Positions 18,109 to 26,082 of a stretch of 64,000 nucleotides of DNA are shown here, piece after piece; within the stretch, counting starts at the first letter, position 1; the number at the start of each line of letters is the position of its first letter. The notes beneath the pieces are model-generated. The model saw nothing but the letters and a program-made list of their open reading frames with translations, did no database searches and was not told the DNA's origin. The stretch covers positions 62,001 to 126,000 of the forward strand of contig NZ_JACYXE010000007.1 of the NCBI RefSeq assembly GCF_014857905.1. Reading direction: 5' to 3'. The position numbers and the translations under genes are program-made. Source of the DNA: Agilicoccus flavus. GTDB lineage: Bacteria; Actinomycetota; Actinomycetes; Actinomycetales; Dermatophilaceae.

Positions 18109-18945
18109 TCAGGAACGCGCCCGCTCCAGCAGGGCGACGATCTCGCGGCGGGAGCGGTCGGCGTCGGCCTCACGCTCGGACTCCTGCACGTCGTGGGTCT
18201 CGAGCTCGAGGATGTAGGTGCCCTCGAACCCACCGGCCTCCAGTGCGCCGATGACGCCCGCGAAGTCGGCGTCGCCGCGGCCGATGCCCACGTTGAGGTC
18301 GCCCGGCACCGCGTCGCGCAGGTGGACGCGCTCGACGCGGGAGCCGAGGCGCCCGGCCCACTCGACCGGGTCGTCGCCCGAGGCGACGACGTGCGAGACG
18401 TCGAGGAGCAGGCCGAACACGTCCGGCCCAACCGCCGCCAGGAGACGGTCGGCGGCCTCGACCGAGTGGACGAACCGGCGGTGGTGCAGCACTTCGACGA
18501 GCAGGCGGACGCCGGACTGCTCGCACCACGACGAGAGCAGCCGCAGGTTCTCGGCGATCCGCGCGAGGTCGCCCGCCTCGTCGACGAACGGCTCGTAGGC
18601 CGCCCGGCCGCACGGCACGATGAGCGCACCGCCGGTCGCCGCGGCGAGGTCGATGAGCGGTCGGGCGATCCCCCGCAGCGCCTCCGGCGTCAGGGCGGGG
18701 TCGTTGAGGTCCCCGACGTCGGAGTTCACCGCGCCGCAGCGCAGCCCGTGCCGGTCGAGCGCCTTGACGTAGGTGGCCGGGTCCCCGGCGAACGGTACGG
18801 GCACGTGGTCCGTCACGGCGGGGATCGCGCCGAGGTCGACCTCGACGGCGCCGAGGCTCCCGATGATGTCGAGCGCCTCCTCCAGCGGGCGGAAGCGGAA
18901 CGAGATGGTCGAGAGGCCGACGCGGTCGGCGAGAGGGGTTCTCAT
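18109..18945 (-). CDS. Sugar phosphate isomerase/epimerase-like TIM-barrel protein
   Basis: This 278-aa protein starts at ATG 18945 (MRTPLADRVGLSTISFRFRP). AP-endonuclease-2/xylose-isomerase-like barrel features include GAVEVDLGAIPAV, VRLLVEVLHHRRFVHS (metal Glu), VFGLLLDVSHVVAS (metal Asp), VERVHLRDAVPGDLNVGIG (His) and GTYILELETHDVQ (Glu). It probably epimerises or isomerises a sugar, sugar acid or inositol derivative. It lies 79 bases downstream of the SDR gene in the same orientation, so both are likely transcribed from the GntR-controlled promoter near 19853. The exact substrate is unknown. Confidence 0.8.
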   Translation of the reverse strand: MRTPLADRVGLSTISFRFRPLEEALDIIGSLGAVEVDLGAIPAVTDHVPVPFAGDPATYVKALDRHGLRCGAVNSDVGDLNDPALTPEALRGIARPLIDLAAATGGALIVPCGRAAYEPFVDEAGDLARIAENLRLLSSWCEQSGVRLLVEVLHHRRFVHSVEAADRLLAAVGPDVFGLLLDVSHVVASGDDPVEWAGRLGSRVERVHLRDAVPGDLNVGIGRGDADFAGVIGALEAGGFEGTYILELETHDVQESEREADADRSRREIVALLERARS

Positions 18946-19024
18946 GCGCGAGGCTCCGATCGGGTGGGGAGGACGGCGGTCGGCCGCGGCGGGTCGTCGC
19001 CGCGGCCGCGGCACGGGTGCGGGG

Positions 19025-19801
19025 TCACGCGATGTAGGCGCCACCGTTGATGTTCTGGGTGCACCCGGTGATGTATCCGGCGTCCTCGCTGCTCAGCCAC
19101 ACGAACGTCGCCGCGATGTCCTCGACGCTCGCCTGGCGGCCGAGCGGGATCGCCGCGGTGATCGCGGCCTCGAGCTCGTCGCTCGTGCCCGACAGCCGGA
19201 TGTCGGTGTCGACGGCGCCGGGGCTCACGGCGTTGACCGTGATGCCGTGCCCGGCCACCTCGCGGGCGAGGGAGCGGGTCAGGCCGAGGACACCGGCCTT
19301 CGCCGCGCTGTACGGGGTCTTGGAGAAGACGCCGCCGCCCTGCTGCGCCGAGACGCTCGACATGTTGACGATCCGGCCGTAGCCGTTCTCGATCATCGCC
19401 GGCAGGAACGCCTGGCACGTGAGGAAGACGCCGGTGAGGTTGATGTCGACGATCCGGTGCCACAGCTCGAGGTCGACCTCGAGGAACGGGACCGGAGAGG
19501 GGACGCCCGCGATGTTCGCCAGCGCGCCGACCGGCGGGAGGTCGGAGGCGTCGATCGCCGCGGCGGCGGCCCGGACCGACCCCTGGTCGGTCACGTCCAC
19601 GCGGGCCGCGAGGACGGGGACGTCGTGGGCCTCGCGGACCCGGGCGGCGGCGGCCTCGACGCCGTCGCCGTCGATGTCGAGCAGCGCGACCGCCCACCCC
19701 TCGCGGGCGAACCGGAGCGCGGTGTGGAAGCCGATCCCCCGCGGGGACGCGGCCCCCGTGACGACCGCCGTGCGCGTTCCGACCCCGGTTCCGTACCCCA
19801 T
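19025..19801 (-). CDS. SDR-family oxidoreductase (sugar or polyol dehydrogenase-like)
   Basis: This 258-aa protein starts at ATG 19801. Motifs are VVTGAASPRGIGFHTALRFA (a TGxxxGxG with a two-residue extension), ANIAG, NMSSVSAQQGGG, TPYSAAKAGVLG (Tyr-x-x-x-Lys) and SPGAVDTDI, ending GCTQNINGGAYIA. It is a classical NAD(P)-dependent SDR, probably oxidising a sugar, polyol or sugar acid in the pathway made with the downstream isomerase and the split transketolase. A TGTCAACA operator-like element lies at 19855-19862, about 55 bases upstream of the start. Confidence 0.85.
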   Translation of the reverse strand: MGYGTGVGTRTAVVTGAASPRGIGFHTALRFAREGWAVALLDIDGDGVEAAAARVREAHDVPVLAARVDVTDQGSVRAAAAAIDASDLPPVGALANIAGVPSPVPFLEVDLELWHRIVDINLTGVFLTCQAFLPAMIENGYGRIVNMSSVSAQQGGGVFSKTPYSAAKAGVLGLTRSLAREVAGHGITVNAVSPGAVDTDIRLSGTSDELEAAITAAIPLGRQASVEDIAATFVWLSSEDAGYITGCTQNINGGAYIA

Positions 19802-19852
19802 GACTGCTCCTTCGACCTCGTCGTCGCCGCCGGCGGACACCGTCGGCTGTCG

Positions 19853-19863
19853 ACTGTCAACAT
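19853..19863. promoter_or_regulatory. Putative GntR operator upstream of the SDR operon
   Basis: ACTGTCAACAT at 19853-19863 is the reverse complement of the TGTTGACA(GT) element found twice upstream of the MHS transporter gene (21834-21841, 21874-21881). It is 50-60 bases upstream of the SDR start on the minus strand, consistent with a promoter-proximal operator. Confidence 0.55.
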
Positions 19864-19917
19864 AGGGGGAGGTGCGGGGAGCGTCAAGGGCCCGGAGGGG
19901 CGGCGGGGCTCTTGGGC

Positions 19918-21033
19918 TCAGCCCAGGCGGGCGACGACCGTGGTCGTGCCGGGCTCGACCTCGGTGAACCCCGCGTCGCGGACAGCCGCCAGGCGGTGAT
20001 CGCGCCAGGCCGCGGCGGGATCGGCGAGTCGGGCGCGCAGCCGAGACCACTCGGCCTCGTCGACCTCGACCGCCACGGCCGGGCACCCGGCCTCCCACCA
20101 GCGACGCAACAGGCCCGGGTCGTCGCCGGCGGCGAGCGCCGCCGCGATCATCCCCGCGTGGCCCGTCTGCGCCATGAGCTTGCCCGTCGTCAGGCCGGAG
20201 CCGGCGGGCAGGTGGAGCCTCAGCACCGGCCCGCGATCGGGCGGGGTCAGGGCGTCGGTCGCGGTCGGCGGGGTCGCGGCGAGCGGGTCGAGCGGGTCGG
20301 ATGCAGGGTCGGTGTCGCGGGGGAGGTCGGTGCCGCCGACCTGCAACTTTGCGATGCGGCGGTCGAGCTGCGCGACGAGTCCGGGCACGAGGGCGCGCAC
20401 CTGGGTGCCGTCGGCCTCGGCACGACCACCGTCGCGGCGGTCGAGGCCGTCGCCCTCGTCGGTGGCGGCGCCGCGACCGCCGGCGCCGGCCGGGGCGCCC
20501 TCATGGGCGGCCTGTGCCGCGTCGGCCGGCCGGTCGTCGCCGGTCGCCGTCGTGCGGTCGAGGCGACCCGGCGCGGTGAGGGTGAGGCCCGGCAGGTCGG
20601 CCGTCACCGCCCAGGCGGCTCCGCGGGCGCGGCGCCCCACCTTGCGGATGTGCCCGCCGCAGTAGGCGGCCACCTCCTCGTGCCACGCGCCCCCGGGTGC
20701 ACTGCGGGGGTCGAGGCACAGCAGGGCGCACGCGGTCGCGGACAGCTCGAGGGCCCGGCGGTGGCTCGGCGCGCCGCCGCGCTCGAGGCGGAGGAGGAGC
20801 TGCAGGGCCCGGATCCGGTCGGGGTTCTCGTCGCGGTCGCGGGAGACCCCGGCGTCGTCGAGCCCGAGCCACGACGCGTACCGCCGGCGCAGCGGCGCGA
20901 GCACGGCGCCGAACTCGGCCGGAGGCTCCGGCGCGACGCTCGGCTCGGAGCCCGAGGGCCGCTCGGCGTCGGGCGCCACGCCGTCCGCGTCACCGGGCGC
21001 CCCGTTGCTCACCTCGAACGGCTCGTCGCTCAT
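19918..21033 (-). CDS. PTH2-type peptidyl-tRNA hydrolase domain protein with long N-terminal extension
   Basis: This 371-aa protein starts at ATG 21033, overlapping the GntR stop (ATGA). The C-terminal 120 residues are PTH2-like: RLHLPAGSGLTTGKLMAQTG, then HAGMIAAAL, and an ending TEVEPGTTTVVARLG. The N-terminal 150 residues form an unassigned helical domain (LLRLERGGAPSHRRALELSA, HEEVAAYCGGHIRKVGRRAR), joined by a low-complexity Asp/Gly/Ala linker. PTH2 enzymes release peptides from peptidyl-tRNA; canonical ones are about 120 aa, so two thirds of this protein is extra. It is translationally coupled to the sugar-pathway regulator, which does not obviously relate to its function. Confidence 0.75.
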   Translation of the reverse strand: MSDEPFEVSNGAPGDADGVAPDAERPSGSEPSVAPEPPAEFGAVLAPLRRRYASWLGLDDAGVSRDRDENPDRIRALQLLLRLERGGAPSHRRALELSATACALLCLDPRSAPGGAWHEEVAAYCGGHIRKVGRRARGAAWAVTADLPGLTLTAPGRLDRTTATGDDRPADAAQAAHEGAPAGAGGRGAATDEGDGLDRRDGGRAEADGTQVRALVPGLVAQLDRRIAKLQVGGTDLPRDTDPASDPLDPLAATPPTATDALTPPDRGPVLRLHLPAGSGLTTGKLMAQTGHAGMIAAALAAGDDPGLLRRWWEAGCPAVAVEVDEAEWSRLRARLADPAAAWRDHRLAAVRDAGFTEVEPGTTTVVARLG

Positions 21034-21689
21034 GCGCTCGCGTGCCGGACCCACACCGAGGTGGCGTCGGCCATGTGGTCGCGCACGGCCTGCTGAGCGG
21101 CGGCGACGTCGCCGGCCCGCATCGCGTCGACGATCGGGGCGTGGTGGGCGCGGGACATCACGGCCTGGGAGGCGCGGGCCGCGTCGGCGAGGATGACGAC
21201 GAGCATGCGGTCGTGCAGCAGGCGCCACGTCTCGAGCAGGATCGCGTTGTCGGCCAGTTCGCACAGCTTCTCGTGGAACGCGAGGTCGCGGCCGATGCGG
21301 TCGGCGAAGGGGGCGTCGGCGTCCTCGTCGTAGGGCAGGGCGGCCTCGAGGGCGGCGAGCCGCTCCTGTGCGTCCGCGGCCCCCATGACCTCGGCGACGG
21401 CGAGCCCCTCGAGCGCGGTGCGGACGTCGAAGATCTCGGCGACCTCGGTGGGGGTGGGGCGCCGCACCTGCAGGCCGCGGTCGGCCTCGGCGACGAGGCC
21501 GCTCTGCTCAAGGGTGCGCAGCGCCTCGCGGACCGTGCCGCGGCTCACCCCGAGCTGCTCGGACAGCTCCACCTCGGCGAGCCGGGCGCCGGGGGCGAGC
21601 TGCCCCGAGACGATCGCGGTGCGCAGGTTGGCGAGCACCTGCTCGCGCAGGGTCCGGCGGCTCACGCTGGCCAGTTTCGGCACGCTCAC
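21030..21689 (-). CDS. GntR-family regulator, FCD subfamily
   Basis: This 219-aa protein starts at GTG 21689 with GAGGAGG upstream. The winged helix LRTAIVSGQLAPGARLAEVE, LSEQLGVSRGTVREALRTLE is the GntR signature. The C-terminal FCD domain keeps metal/ligand histidines in FHEKLCELADN, SRAHHAPIVDAMRAGD and AAQQAVRDHMADA. FCD regulators usually repress catabolic genes and are released by sugar acids or organic acids. It is divergent from the MHS transporter/transketolase operon. The repeated TGTTGACA elements in its own upstream region and in front of the SDR gene are the likely binding sites. Confidence 0.9.
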   Translation of the reverse strand: MSVPKLASVSRRTLREQVLANLRTAIVSGQLAPGARLAEVELSEQLGVSRGTVREALRTLEQSGLVAEADRGLQVRRPTPTEVAEIFDVRTALEGLAVAEVMGAADAQERLAALEAALPYDEDADAPFADRIGRDLAFHEKLCELADNAILLETWRLLHDRMLVVILADAARASQAVMSRAHHAPIVDAMRAGDVAAAQQAVRDHMADATSVWVRHASA

Positions 21690-21830
21690 GGAGGCCTCCT
21701 CGGTGGAGTCGGGTCTCCGGGGGTGGAGTTCGGGTCGCCGGCGCTCGGCTGCTCGACCCCTCGCGCCGGCGGAGACGCCTCGGCCCGATGACCAGGCATT
21801 CTATCAGTCATTTGCCGACCGCTAGCGGTT

Positions 21831-21881
21831 GACTGTTGACAGTCCGACGTCAGCGGTGCGAGGGTGTGCCAACTGTTGACA
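21831..21881. promoter_or_regulatory. Two putative GntR operators, centred 40 bp apart
   Basis: ACTGTTGACA occurs at 21832-21841 and 21872-21881, exactly 40 bases apart (about four helical turns). The first copy is embedded in GACTGTTGACAGTC, an inverted repeat with 6-bp arms. They lie between the divergent GntR (start 21689) and MHS transporter (start 21926) genes. The exact-turn spacing suits cooperative binding of two dimers on one face of the DNA. Confidence 0.65.
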
Positions 21882-21925
21882 AAGACGTCGGCGTCGGCCG
21901 ATGCATGACCGGAAGGTTCTGCGAC

Positions 21926-23263
21926 ATGACCACCGAATCCCTGGCGATGCGCGGTCCCGTGCACGGCAGCGCCGACGTCAAGCGCGTCGCCTACGGCAGC
22001 TCGGCGGGCGCCATCATCGAGGCGTACGACTTCATCGGCTTCGGCACCGCCGCCGCCCTCTACTTCGGCAAGGCCTTCTTCCCCGGCGGCGACGAGGTGA
22101 CGGGCGTGCTCCTATCCTTCGCCACCCTCGGCGTCGGCTTCGTCGCCCGGCCGCTCGGCGGCATCCTCGGCGGCCACCTCGGCGACAAGATCGGCCGCAA
22201 GCCGGTGCTCGTCGCCTCCCTCATCGTCATGGGCCTGGCGACCTTCGTCATCGGCCTCCTGCCGACCTACGCGGCCGTCGGCGCCCTCGCCCCGACCCTG
22301 CTCGTCATCGTCCGCATCATCCAGGGCCTCGCCTACGGCGCGGAGTGGGGCGGCGCGATCCTCATGACCTACGAGCACGCGCCCTGGTCGGCCAAGGGCG
22401 CCTACACCGGGCTCGTGCAGGCGGGCTTCCCGGTGGGCCTCCTCTTGGCGAACCTCGTCTTCCTCGCCTCGGTGCACCTGCCCGGCGACTGGGCGTGGCG
22501 CGTGCCGTTCCTCGCCAGCGCGATCCTCGTCATCGTCGGCCTCATCATCCGCTCCAAGGTGCCCGAGTCGCCGGTCTTCGAGGACGTCAAGGCCAGCGGC
22601 GACATCGTCAAGAACCCCATCGTCGAGGTCGTCCGCAACGACTGGCGCAACATCGTGCGCGGCATCGGCCTGCGCATCGCCGAGACCGCCGGTTACGCCG
22701 TCGCGATCACGTACATGATCAGCTACCTGCACACCGCCAAGCTCGCGAGCAGCGCCAACACGATCCTCGCGCTGTGCATCGCGTCCTTCCTCGGCATCTT
22801 CGCCACCGTGGCCTGGGCCCGGCTCACCGACAAGATCGGCCGCAAGCCCCCGTACGTGTGGGTGTGCATCTTCAACGCGCTCTGGGCGATCCCGATGTTC
22901 CTGCTCGTCAACACCGGTCTGGTCTTCGCCATCGTCGTCACCCTGACGATCTCCTACGTCGTCAGCCAGAACGCGCTCGCCGGCTCGCAGGGCACGTGGT
23001 TCCCCGAGCTCTTCCAGGCCAAGACCCGCAGCTCCGGCGCCTCGCTGGCCTACCAGATCTCGGCGATGATCTCGGGCGTCACGCCGTTCCTCACCACGCT
23101 GCTCTTCATCCGGTTCGGGTGGATCGGCCCGGCCCTGCTGTTCGCCGCGTACGCCCTGCTCGGCCTGTGGGCCGCGCTCGTCACCCCCGAGACGTGGGGC
23201 CGCGCCGAGCGCGACGCCGCCCGCCACGCCACCGAGACCACCGAACGCCCCGCGTGGGCCTGA
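21926..23263 (+). CDS. MFS transporter, metabolite:H+ symporter (MHS) family
   Basis: This protein is 445 aa from ATG 21926 (MTTESLAMRGPVHG), with GGAAGG 9 bases upstream; an ATG at 21905 is an alternative. It has 12 predicted helices. MHS hallmarks are AGAIIEAYDFIGFGTAAALY in helix 1, FVARPLGGILGGHLGDKIGR (motif A), and IIQGLAYGAEWGGAILMTYE in helices 4-5. Relatives (ShiA, KgtP, CitA) import organic or sugar acids with protons. It is the first gene of a likely operon with the two transketolase subunits and has its own GntR operators, so its cargo probably feeds this pathway. Confidence 0.9.
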   Translation: MTTESLAMRGPVHGSADVKRVAYGSSAGAIIEAYDFIGFGTAAALYFGKAFFPGGDEVTGVLLSFATLGVGFVARPLGGILGGHLGDKIGRKPVLVASLIVMGLATFVIGLLPTYAAVGALAPTLLVIVRIIQGLAYGAEWGGAILMTYEHAPWSAKGAYTGLVQAGFPVGLLLANLVFLASVHLPGDWAWRVPFLASAILVIVGLIIRSKVPESPVFEDVKASGDIVKNPIVEVVRNDWRNIVRGIGLRIAETAGYAVAITYMISYLHTAKLASSANTILALCIASFLGIFATVAWARLTDKIGRKPPYVWVCIFNALWAIPMFLLVNTGLVFAIVVTLTISYVVSQNALAGSQGTWFPELFQAKTRSSGASLAYQISAMISGVTPFLTTLLFIRFGWIGPALLFAAYALLGLWAALVTPETWGRAERDAARHATETTERPAWA

Positions 23264-23289
23264 CCGTCGACCGAAGGGACTCCCTCGAC

Positions 23290-24207
23290 ATGACCGACAC
23301 CGGCACCGTCCACCGACGGCAACACGACCTCGACCGCGACGTCCGCCTCAAGGCGATCCGCGAGGCCGCCTACAACATCCGCATGGGTGTGCTCGAGCAG
23401 GGCCAGGCCCAGGGGGAGGGGTACGTCGGGCAGGGCCTCGGCGCGGCCGACATCCTCGCCGTCGTGTTCCGCGACCAGCTCACCTACGACCCGAGCGACC
23501 CGGAGTGGGAGGGCCGCGACCGGTTCCTCCTCTCGACGGGGCACTACGCCCTCGCGGCCTACTCGGCCTTCGCCGAGGCCGGGATCGTCCCCCGCGAGGA
23601 GCTGCTCACCTACGCCGCCGACGGCTCCCGCCTGCCGATGTCGGGGATGTCGACGTACACCCCCGGCATGGAGATCTCGGGCGGCTCGCTCGGCCACGGC
23701 CTCACCCTGGGCGTCGGGCACGCCCTCGGCCTGCGCGCCCAGGGCAAGGACGCCAAGACCTTCGTCTTCTTCTCCGACGGCGAGCTCGACGAGGGGTCCA
23801 CGTGGGAGGCGGCCATGAGCGCCGCGCACTGGCAGCTCGGCAACCTCGTCGCGATGGTCGACATGAACGGCCTGCAGGCCGACGGCCCGACCGGCGACAT
23901 CCTGTCCAACGAGCCGCAGGAGGAGCGCTGGGCGTCCTTCGGCTGGGACGTGCACCGGGTGGACGGCAACGACCCGGTCGCCCTCCTCGACGCGTTCGAC
24001 GCGTGCGTCGACGGCGCGCAGGCCACCGGGCGCCCGCACGTCGTCATCTGCGACACCCGCGTCGGCGCCGGGGTGCCGCTGCTGGAGAACCGGGAGAAGT
24101 TGCACTTCATGCGCGTCGAGGCCGAGGACTGGCCGGTGTGCATGGGGCAGCTCACGCATGGATACGAGGCCGCCGCCGCGGCCGGGACCGACGGGAAGGT
24201 CGCCTGA
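23290..24207 (+). CDS. Transketolase, N-terminal (thiamine-diphosphate-binding) subunit
   Basis: This protein is 305 aa from ATG 23290; GAAGGGA lies about 10 bases upstream. The TPP-binding half shows EGYVGQGLGAADILAVVFRD, LSTGHYALAAYSAFAEAG, GGSLGHGLTLGVGHALGLRA, and the GDGE-like metal/TPP motif SDGELDEGSTWEAAMSAAHW with NLVAMVDMNG. It is a split transketolase resembling the two-subunit enzymes of actinobacterial sugar-catabolic clusters. It must pair with the product of the next gene, which starts inside its stop codon. Confidence 0.9.
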   Translation: MTDTGTVHRRQHDLDRDVRLKAIREAAYNIRMGVLEQGQAQGEGYVGQGLGAADILAVVFRDQLTYDPSDPEWEGRDRFLLSTGHYALAAYSAFAEAGIVPREELLTYAADGSRLPMSGMSTYTPGMEISGGSLGHGLTLGVGHALGLRAQGKDAKTFVFFSDGELDEGSTWEAAMSAAHWQLGNLVAMVDMNGLQADGPTGDILSNEPQEERWASFGWDVHRVDGNDPVALLDAFDACVDGAQATGRPHVVICDTRVGAGVPLLENREKLHFMRVEAEDWPVCMGQLTHGYEAAAAAGTDGKVA

Positions 24208-25265
24208 TGACCGACACGACCCAGGCCGCACGGGACACGCGGGCCCCGCAGGCCGACGGCACCGACGCGCCGGAGAAGGCGCAGGCCCCGAAGCGCTCAG
24301 CGGCCATGATCGCCTCGATCGCCGACCCGGGCGTGCCGACGACCTCCGCGCCTCTCGGGCACGCGCTCGTCGAGCTCGGCCGCGCCGACGAGCGGATCGT
24401 CGGGCTCTCCGCCGACCTCGCCAAGTACACGGACATGCACGTGTTCCGGGAGGCGTTCCCCGAGCGGTTCTTCCAGATGGGCATGGCCGAGCAGGTGATG
24501 ATGGGCGCGGCCGCCGGGATGGCACAAGTGGGGCTCGTCCCCTTCGCCTCGACGTACTCGGTGTTCGCGACCCGCCGCGCCTACGACTGGATCGCGCTCG
24601 ACATGGCCGAGCCGAACCTCAACGTCAACCTCGTCGGCGCCCTGCCCGGCCTCACGACGGGGTACGGCCCGTCGCACCAGGCGACCGAGGACATGGCCAT
24701 CCTGCGCGGCTGCCCGAACCTGACGATCGTCGACCCGTGCGACGCGGTCGACATCGAGCAGGCCGTGCCCCAGCTCGCGGCCGCGCCCGGTCCGTCGTAC
24801 ACGCGTCTGCTGCGCGGCAAGGTGCCCCGCATCCTCGACCGCTACGACTACTCCTTCGAGCTCGGCAAGGCGAAGGTCGTGCGGCCCGGGACCGACGCCG
24901 TGCTCGTCTCCTCGGGGCTCATGACGATGCGGGCCCTCCTCGCGGCCGACGCGCTCGCGAAGGACGGCGTCGACGCGAGCGTCGTGCACTGCGCGACGAT
25001 CAAGCCGTTCGACGCGGCGACCGTCGTGCGCGAGCTCGACACGCCCCGCGCGGCGTTCACCCTCGAGAACCACACGGTGGTCGGGGGTCTGTTCGAGGCG
25101 ACCGCGGGCGCGCTCGTGCGGGCCGGCGTGCGGGCGCAGGTCGACCCGATCGGGCTGCCCGACGAGTTCCTCGACGCTGGCGCGCTGCCCACCCTGCACG
25201 ACCGGTACGGCCTGTCGGTCGACTCCATCGTGGCCCGGGTGCGCGAGAAGGTCGCCCGCGGCTGA
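24207..25265 (+). CDS. Transketolase, C-terminal (Pyr-domain) subunit
   Basis: This protein is 352 aa from ATG 24207, overlapping the previous stop by one base (TGATG). The Pyr domain has FFQMGMAEQVMMGAAAGMAQ (the conserved Glu that activates TPP), GLVPFASTYSVFATRRAYDW and GYGPSHQATEDMAILRGCPN; a transketolase C-terminal domain follows. With the 305-aa subunit it makes a full transferase for 2-carbon ketol units. Two-subunit transketolases of this sort occur in pentose and branched-pentose (apulose) pathways. No kinase or aldolase lies in the window, so the precise sugar is unresolved. A perfect hairpin follows. Confidence 0.9.
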   Translation: MTDTTQAARDTRAPQADGTDAPEKAQAPKRSAAMIASIADPGVPTTSAPLGHALVELGRADERIVGLSADLAKYTDMHVFREAFPERFFQMGMAEQVMMGAAAGMAQVGLVPFASTYSVFATRRAYDWIALDMAEPNLNVNLVGALPGLTTGYGPSHQATEDMAILRGCPNLTIVDPCDAVDIEQAVPQLAAAPGPSYTRLLRGKVPRILDRYDYSFELGKAKVVRPGTDAVLVSSGLMTMRALLAADALAKDGVDASVVHCATIKPFDAATVVRELDTPRAAFTLENHTVVGGLFEATAGALVRAGVRAQVDPIGLPDEFLDAGALPTLHDRYGLSVDSIVARVREKVARG

Positions 25266-25289
25266 GGCGCCCACGCGGGGGTCCTGCCC

Positions 25290-25320
25290 GCCCGCCGTGC
25301 CCGTCCCGGGCGCGGCGGGC
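25290..25320 (+). terminator. Terminator-like hairpin after the transketolase operon
   Basis: Outer arms GCCCGCCG (25290-25297) and CGGCGGGC (25313-25320) enclose a T-G wobble and inner arms GCCCG/CGGGC with a 3-base loop. The whole 31-nt unit folds into one stem, starting 24 bases after the stop at 25265. There is no U-tract. Confidence 0.65.
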
Positions 25321-25409
25321 GGCGGCGTCCCGGGCCAGAGAGTAAGGGTTTGGTCAAGGCTGCGGCCGGAAACCGTTGTGGCGCGCGGGGTTCCGTTAGC
25401 GTCGCGCGG

Positions 25410-25870
25410 GTGGACGAGCAGGTGATGGTGCGGGCCGAGGGCCTGCGCAAGCGGTTCGGCGAGACCGAGGCCGTGCGCGGGATCGACGTGCAGGTGCGCC
25501 GGGGCGAGGTGTTCGGCTTCCTCGGCCCCAACGGCGCGGGCAAGTCGAGCACCATGCGGATGATCGCCACGACCTCGCCCGTCTCGGGCGGGACGCTGCG
25601 GGTCCTCGGCCTCGACCCCGCCACCCACGGGTCGCAGATCCGCGCCCGCCTCGGGGTCTGCCCCCAGGACGACACCCTCGACCACGAGCTGTCGGTGCGC
25701 GAGAACATCACCGTCTACGGCCGGTACTTCGGGATGTCGCGGCGCGACGTGCGGGAGCGCGCGGACGAGCTCCTCGAGTTCGCGCGGCTCACCGACCGGG
25801 CCGACGCGCGGGTCCAGCAGCTCTCGGGCGGGATGCGGCGCCGGCTGACCATCGCCCGCAGCCTCGTCAG
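25410..25870 (+). pseudogene. ABC exporter ATP-binding protein, 5' fragment (split by transposon)
   Basis: GTG 25410 (VDEQVMVRAEGLRKRFGETE; ATG 25425 is an alternative) opens a DrrA/NodI-like ABC ATPase. Walker A FGFLGPNGAGKSSTMRMI, the Q-loop RLGVCPQDDTLDHELSV and the signature LSGGMRRRLTIARSLV are present, but Walker B and everything after are not. The frame crosses into the transposon's terminal repeat and stops at 25881-25883 after four foreign codons. Bases 25410-25870 plus 40779-41247 sum to 930 nt, a continuous 309-aa ORF, and the junction codon AGT restores LVSRPDLLLLDEPTTGLD. The gene was therefore intact before a single insertion. Confidence 0.93.
25863..25870. repeat. Target-site duplication, left copy (CTCGTCAG)
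   Basis: The 8-bp CTCGTCAG directly precedes the left terminal repeat and is repeated at 40771-40778 directly after the right terminal repeat. It belongs to the coding sequence of the interrupted ABC ATPase. A ninth shared C on the left side is also possible if one terminal base is assigned differently. Confidence 0.92.
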
Positions 25871-25940
25871 GGTAGTTCCCTGAACTACCTGTTTCGGTTT
25901 CCCGAAACCCCCGACTGGAGTCCATCCGGTCGGGAGTTTC
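25871..25940. repeat. Left transposon end: terminal repeat plus nested inverted repeats
   Basis: GGTAGTTC-CCT-GAACTACC (25871-25889) makes the terminal repeat itself a hairpin. It is followed by GTTTCGG-TTTC-CCGAAAC (25891-25908). A 12-bp inverted repeat with one mismatch (GAAACCCCCGAC 25904-25915, GTCGGGAGTTTC 25929-25940) overlaps that second hairpin. The right end shares only the 10-bp terminal repeat, so the ends are asymmetric. Bases 25941-26082 hold no gene; they are presumably transposase-binding and transcript-end sequence. Confidence 0.8.
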
Positions 25941-26082
25941 GTCGTTGAGGGGGTGGCGCTGACCGCCTGCGTCTCCGCAGACACCCTTTCGGATCCCGCG
26001 GAGCCCGGTTTCCTTGTCTCGTGACCGTTTCCGGGCGCGCTGGCGCTGGCTCCCTGCTGGTGAGTGGCGCGAGCTGGAGCGG

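Noticed and set aside
23290-25265. Pyruvate dehydrogenase E1 alpha/beta or DXP synthase
   Set aside because: Length, GGSLGHGLTLGVGHALGLRA and the split between TPP and Pyr domains match transketolase halves, and no E2/E3 genes follow.
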